From Zavarzinia sp. (GTDB lineage Bacteria; Pseudomonadota; Alphaproteobacteria; Zavarziniales; Zavarziniaceae): a stretch of 8,154 nt of DNA. The notes beneath the pieces were generated by a model. It had not been told where the DNA came from. It searched no databases and saw nothing but the letters and a program-made list of their open reading frames with translations. A program made the position numbers and the translations under genes. Below are positions 5,474-8,154 of this stretch, piece after piece; positions within the stretch are counted from its first letter, which is position 1; each line of letters opens with the position of its first letter. The stretch is taken from the NCBI GenBank assembly GCA_028694545.1, contig JAQVKV010000064.1:1-8154 (forward strand). Direction: 5' to 3'.

Positions 5474-7435
5474 CTAGTTTATCAGGACGACGCCGCCCTT
5501 GATGATATGAACACCATCGGCCTGCGCCTGGATCAACGGTGCCTTGGTCTGGACCATGGCGTCGCCTTCGATCTTGATCATCGGTCCCTTGATGGTGACG
5601 CCCGACGGATCGATCTTCACGCTCGAGCCCATGACCTTCATCTCGATCGACTGCATGGCCTCGGTCTCCTGCTTGCCGAGGTCGAGCTTGGTCGTCATGT
5701 TGCCCATGCCGAGCTTGATGGACATGTTGCCCATCTTGATCTCGGTATCGTGGTTGCCCATCGATATCTCGGTCGACTGATTGCCCTTCGAGACCTTGAC
5801 CGTACGGTTGCCCTGCTCGACCTCGAGCGACTGGTTGTTGCCGACGGTCATGATCTGGTCATGGTCGACGTCGATCGTCTCGTCGTTCTCGACCTTGCGC
5901 TCCATATCCTTCTGGGCATGGAAATAGACCTTCTCGCTACCCGTCTTGTCGTCAAAGGTCAGTTCGTTGAAATCGGCGGCGCCACCACCCTTGGACGAAC
6001 GGCTGCGGATGCCGGTCTTGGTTTTTTCGCCCGGCAGGCTGTAGGGCGGCGGATTTTCGCCGTTATAGACGCTGCCGGTGATCAGCGGCCGGTCGGGGTT
6101 TCCCTCGACGAAGCTGACCACCACCTCGTCACCGATGCGCGGCGTGTAGACGGTGCCCCAGCCCGCCCCCGCCCAGGGCTGCGCCACGCGCACCCAGCAC
6201 GAGGTGGAACCCTTGCGATCGCCATAGCGATCCCAATGGAACTGGACGAGCACGCGCCCCATCTCGTCGGTGTGGATCTCCTCGCCCGAGGGACCGACGA
6301 CGACCGCCGTCTGCACGCCCGAGATGATCGGCCGCGCCGTCACCCGCGCCGGGCGGAAGGGCACGGCCTTCGAGAAGGCGGTGAATTTGTTGCTGTAGGT
6401 CGAGCCGGGGCCGCCGACACTGCCGAACAGGCTGTGATCCTGGCCGAGATGCTCGATCTCGCCGATCACCCATTTGCGCCCCGTGGCCCCCGCCATGTCA
6501 CCGTCGACCGTGAAGGCGCCGCCGGCATAGAGATCATCCGCGCTGCCGGCCCCGCTGGCGCCGGCCTGCGCCGCTTCCGACTGCTCCATGCGCAGCTTGG
6601 TCAGGGCTTCGCCGTCGCCCTTCTGCGGATAGAGGCCGGGGAAATCGAAGATTTCGTAGACCGGGCTCGCCGGCAGCTTGGCGACGGTCGAAGCCGTGGT
6701 CTTCAGCGATTGCGAGGGCGTCTCGTAATTGTAATCGGTCTGGGCCCAGGCGGTCGGCGCGTAGACGGCGCTGGTCGCGAAGCTCTGCAGGCTCAGGAAT
6801 TCGCGGGCGGCGCCGGTCAGCTTCTTGTCCGGATCGGCGACATCGTCGAAAGCGTCGTTGCTGTCACCGACGACGAGGGTGTGGCTGCCCGCGGCATGGG
6901 TGAAATGATAATGCGCGCCCACTTCCTCCATCAGGCGGCAGGCGAAATCGAAATCGCTTTCCCGGTACTGGACGCAATAGTCGAGCGGCTTGCTCGCCAT
7001 CGTGCCGCGCAGGCCGGAAAGGTCGTAGTCCGAGAAACCGGCGTCGTCGAACAGGGTCTCCAGGATCTGCTTCACGCTCTTCTGCTGGAAGATCCGGCAG
7101 TCCGAGGTCAGCTTCAGGAACCAGAACCAGGGCACCACCTCGATCAGATAGCGCCGGAACTGGCGGTCAGCCATCATCCCGGGCGACACGCTCTTCACCC
7201 GGCCGTGAATATGGCGTCCCGCCATCATCGTGCTCTCGAGACCGAAAGGCTTGCCAAGCAGGTCGGCCGGATCGAGGTCGATATTCTTCGAGACCGCCTC
7301 GATACGGAACGAGAAGGGCTTCGACACCGACTCGTGGCCGGTGAAACCGATGGCGATCAGCGTATCCTTGCCAAGCGGCGTGGACAGCTTGAACGGGCGG
7401 CCCGCCTCCTTGGCGGCGTCACGTGCGCTCGACAT
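5474..7435 (-). CDS. vgrG: VgrG (TssI), T6SS spike protein
   Basis: A 653-residue VgrG, the trimeric spike on the Hcp tube related to phage gp27/gp5. The gp27-like N-terminal part (about 12-360) includes LIAIGFTGHESVSKPFSF (26-43), VVPWFWFLKLTSDCRIFQ (100-117) and YRESDFDFACRLMEEVGAHY (157-176). The gp5-like OB region (about 375-470) carries the hallmark block TDEMGRVLVQFHWDRYG (389-405), SCWVRVAQPWAGAGWGTVYTP (412-432, in part) and IGDEVVVSFVEGNPDRPLITG. Then FNELTFDDKTGSEKVYFHAQKD (489-510, in part) leads into a beta-helix of 9-residue repeats (541-594). The protein stops at IKGGVVLIN with no added enzymatic domain, so it is a structural, not an 'evolved', VgrG; cargo must ride on the tip or in Hcp. 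The start is the ATG at 7435, 25 bases after the upstream stop, with a GGGAAGGG site; a longer in-frame start at 7546 would overlap the OmpA-family gene and adds unrelated sequence. Confidence 0.97.
   Translation of the reverse strand: MSSARDAAKEAGRPFKLSTPLGKDTLIAIGFTGHESVSKPFSFRIEAVSKNIDLDPADLLGKPFGLESTMMAGRHIHGRVKSVSPGMMADRQFRRYLIEVVPWFWFLKLTSDCRIFQQKSVKQILETLFDDAGFSDYDLSGLRGTMASKPLDYCVQYRESDFDFACRLMEEVGAHYHFTHAAGSHTLVVGDSNDAFDDVADPDKKLTGAAREFLSLQSFATSAVYAPTAWAQTDYNYETPSQSLKTTASTVAKLPASPVYEIFDFPGLYPQKGDGEALTKLRMEQSEAAQAGASGAGSADDLYAGGAFTVDGDMAGATGRKWVIGEIEHLGQDHSLFGSVGGPGSTYSNKFTAFSKAVPFRPARVTARPIISGVQTAVVVGPSGEEIHTDEMGRVLVQFHWDRYGDRKGSTSCWVRVAQPWAGAGWGTVYTPRIGDEVVVSFVEGNPDRPLITGSVYNGENPPPYSLPGEKTKTGIRSRSSKGGGAADFNELTFDDKTGSEKVYFHAQKDMERKVENDETIDVDHDQIMTVGNNQSLEVEQGNRTVKVSKGNQSTEISMGNHDTEIKMGNMSIKLGMGNMTTKLDLGKQETEAMQSIEMKVMGSSVKIDPSGVTIKGPMIKIEGDAMVQTKAPLIQAQADGVHIIKGGVVLIN
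5654..5815. repeat. Six tandem 27-bp units encoding VgrG beta-helix nonapeptides
   Basis: VgrG residues 541-594 split into six 9-residue units: QGNRTVKVS, KGNQSTEIS, MGNHDTEIK, MGNMSIKLG, MGNMTTKLD and LGKQETEAM. Five of six have Gly-Asn at positions 2-3, and alternating polar/hydrophobic residues follow, as expected for strands of the intertwined beta-helix needle. The DNA units share pieces such as gttgcccat but have diverged, so this is an old structural repeat and not a fresh duplication. Confidence 0.8.
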
Positions 7436-7437
7436 GG

Positions 7438-7445
7438 CCCTTCCC
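7438..7445 (-). promoter_or_regulatory. Ribosome binding site region (GGGAAGGG) supporting the vgrG start
   Basis: A purine-rich GGGAAGGG on the minus strand lies 2 bases before the ATG at 7435, within a longer G-run reaching 7448. Spacing from the GGGG part is in the normal range. It sits in the 25-base gap after the OmpA-family stop codon and favours this start over 7546. Confidence 0.55.
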
Positions 7446-7460
7446 CCCGGCCCCTGGACG

Positions 7461-8063
7461 TCAGCCCCGGAAGTCCGCGACGATCTCGACCCGGCGGTGC
7501 CAGGGCGAAGTCGGCGACAGGCCGGGCAGCAGACCGGTCTCGCCATGCCCCTCGGCGGCGACCATGGCGGCAGGAACGCCCCGCACTTCGATCAGGTAGC
7601 GGCGCGCCGATTCCGCGCGGGCCTGGGACAGCGCCATATTGGTCTCGGCCGAGCCGCTGGCATCGGTGAAGCCCTTGATGACGAATTTGGCGCCGGCGCT
7701 GGCGGGGTCGTTCATGACCACCGCGACCTTGTCGAGGACGCTGCGCGCCTGTGCCGTCAGGTCGGCGGAATTCAGCGCGAACTGAAGGGTGAACACCCCT
7801 TCCTTCACGGTCGGGGCCGGTGTGGTCGGCGCGGGGCGCGTGGGGCGCGGCGTCACCGGAACACCGGGCGCCGGCTCGCCCACGGCGACACCGGCACTGC
7901 CCGAGGCGCCCTCGTCGTCGAGCGCGCCATCATCGAGGCCGAGGCCGCGCACGCCGATCCCGCCACCGACACCGGCCCCCGCATCGCCCAGGCATTCCGG
8001 CGGCAGGGCCCGGCCGATCGCCTCGTAGACCTGACACTGCGACGGCAAAATTGTTGCATTCAA
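7461..8063 (-). CDS. OmpA-family T6SS-linked protein, 5'-truncated
   Basis: The open frame is 200 codons from a TTG at 8063, but only the part from about 8042 downward looks native. The C-terminal half (about residues 88-197) is an OmpA-like peptidoglycan-binding domain: VFTLQFALNSADLT (90-103), GFTDASGSAETNMALSQARA (131-150) and HRRVEIVADF (189-198), with Asp134 and Arg149 in the positions that contact diaminopimelate. Before it come a Pro/Thr-rich linker, a Gly-rich stretch, and CQVYEAIGRALPPEC (10-24) with two cysteines, which looks like the start of a mature exported protein. A signal peptide should precede this, yet the frame meets TAA at 8072-8070, there is no ATG, and the sequence upstream is AT-rich and codes for something else. 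So the 5' end is lost at the junction near 8043. The gene leads the operon; a periplasmic cell-wall anchor fits the T6SS context. It could also be an accessory porin-like lipoprotein remnant. Confidence 0.75.
   Translation of the reverse strand: MNATILPSQCQVYEAIGRALPPECLGDAGAGVGGGIGVRGLGLDDGALDDEGASGSAGVAVGEPAPGVPVTPRPTRPAPTTPAPTVKEGVFTLQFALNSADLTAQARSVLDKVAVVMNDPASAGAKFVIKGFTDASGSAETNMALSQARAESARRYLIEVRGVPAAMVAAEGHGETGLLPGLSPTSPWHRRVEIVADFRG
8040..8047. other. Junction between the GC-rich T6SS block and an AT-rich bioA-like segment
   Basis: Left of here the DNA is about two thirds G+C and codes on the minus strand; right of here the last 110 bases are about 38% G+C (42 of 110 counted) and code on the plus strand. 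Both flanking genes break here: the OmpA-family gene has no start or signal peptide, and the aminotransferase begins mid-protein. I see no terminal inverted repeat or target duplication, so a chimeric assembly join is the simplest reading. Confidence 0.7.
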
Positions 8064-8154
8064 AAAATCTTATCATGGAGACACTTTTGGAGGAATGTCG
8101 TCGGGAGATTGCAGTGTTTTCAGCAAGCCTTACGCAAAAATGTTTTTTGATGTG
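8044..8154 (+). pseudogene. bioA: Internal fragment of a class III aminotransferase, BioA-like
   Basis: Thirty-seven codons are open to the last base of the window. They include GKIVAFKKSYHGDTFGGMSS and later VFSKPYAKMFFDV. The Y-H-G-D-T-x-G-x-M-S string is characteristic of adenosylmethionine-8-amino-7-oxononanoate aminotransferase, the PLP enzyme that makes 7,8-diaminopelargonic acid in biotin synthesis; in E. coli BioA the Tyr of this motif (Tyr144) packs on the cofactor. The fragment would therefore lie roughly one third of the way into a protein of about 430 residues: the N-terminal part is missing at the junction and the C-terminal part, with the PLP lysine, lies beyond the edge. In-frame ATGs exist (8095, 8140) but fall inside the conserved core, so they are not gene starts. 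The low G+C suggests a different organism, perhaps a Bacteroidetes. Another class III aminotransferase is possible. It is listed as a pseudogene because it is a headless piece, not because of internal damage. Confidence 0.65.

Noticed and set aside
7436..7546. Longer vgrG starting at the ATG at 7546
   Set aside because: It would overlap the end of the OmpA-family gene by 86 bases and adds Cys/Arg-rich sequence unlike VgrG, while the ATG at 7435 has a ribosome binding site.
5396..7669. A 757-codon open frame on the plus strand
   Set aside because: Antisense to vgrG along nearly its whole length, with no recognisable motif; a GC-rich shadow frame.
8074..8076. ATG at 8076 on the minus strand as the true start of the OmpA-family gene
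   Set aside because: It is in a different frame from the OmpA domain and lies in the foreign AT-rich segment with no good ribosome binding site.
7230..8150. A 306-codon plus-strand frame crossing the junction
   Set aside because: It is antisense to vgrG and the OmpA-family gene and in a different frame from the BioA-like piece; its last residues are an out-of-frame reading of that piece.
8040..8154. Insertion-sequence end or other mobile element as the cause of the AT-rich tail
   Set aside because: The segment codes for an aminotransferase core, not a transposase, and I see no terminal inverted repeat at the junction.
8095..8154. A new plus-strand gene starting at the ATG at 8095 behind GGAGG
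   Set aside because: The GGAGG is only one base from the ATG, and the frame upstream (YHGDTFGG) is conserved aminotransferase sequence, so this ATG is an internal methionine.
1..8154. CRISPR array, tRNA, rRNA, riboswitch or rho-independent terminator
   Set aside because: No regularly spaced repeats, tRNA-like cloverleaf, or hairpin followed by a T-run was seen; genes fill the window with only short gaps.

Overview
The window is almost entirely one strand-consistent block of type VI secretion system (T6SS) genes, all read on the minus strand, from a GC-rich genome (roughly two thirds G+C by eye). The TssL protein carries a C-terminal OmpA domain, and the FHA protein is of the TagH type with an acidic, proline-rich linker. 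This suggests a proteobacterium, probably an alphaproteobacterium of the Rhodospirillales/Rhizobiales kind, but I cannot fix the taxon from these genes alone.

In transcription order (high to low coordinates) the genes are: an OmpA-family periplasmic protein with its N-terminus missing (8063-7461), the spike protein VgrG (7435-5474), a DUF6931-like protein (5460-4822), a PAAR spike-tip protein (4825-4526), the FHA protein TagH (4512-3013), the baseplate subunit TssK (2964-1627), the inner-membrane complex subunit TssL with a peptidoglycan-binding domain (1598-105), and the first 32 codons of TssM (98-1, running off the left edge). Gaps are only 6 to 48 bases and one pair overlaps by an ATGA, so this reads as a single operon. 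No stretch over 300 bases lacks a gene, and I see no internal promoter or terminator.

Together the genes supply the puncturing tip (VgrG plus PAAR), a baseplate adaptor (TssK), the trans-envelope anchor (TssL, TssM) and the phospho-peptide reader TagH. TssL has an N-terminal ERT motif (Thr17) of the type that a Thr kinase can phosphorylate and an FHA domain can read. No kinase (PpkA), phosphatase (PppA), sheath (TssB/C), Hcp, ClpV or obvious effector/immunity pair lies in the window.

The main surprise is at the right edge. From about position 8044 the composition drops abruptly to about 38% G+C. On the plus strand this segment encodes, in frame to the last base, an internal piece of a class III aminotransferase that looks like BioA (biotin synthesis), in a style that would suit a low-GC organism such as a Bacteroidetes. 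The OmpA-family gene loses its signal peptide at exactly the same point. Two genes broken at one junction, with no mobile-element end visible, most likely means a chimeric join at the end of an assembled contig; a real recombination is the less likely alternative.
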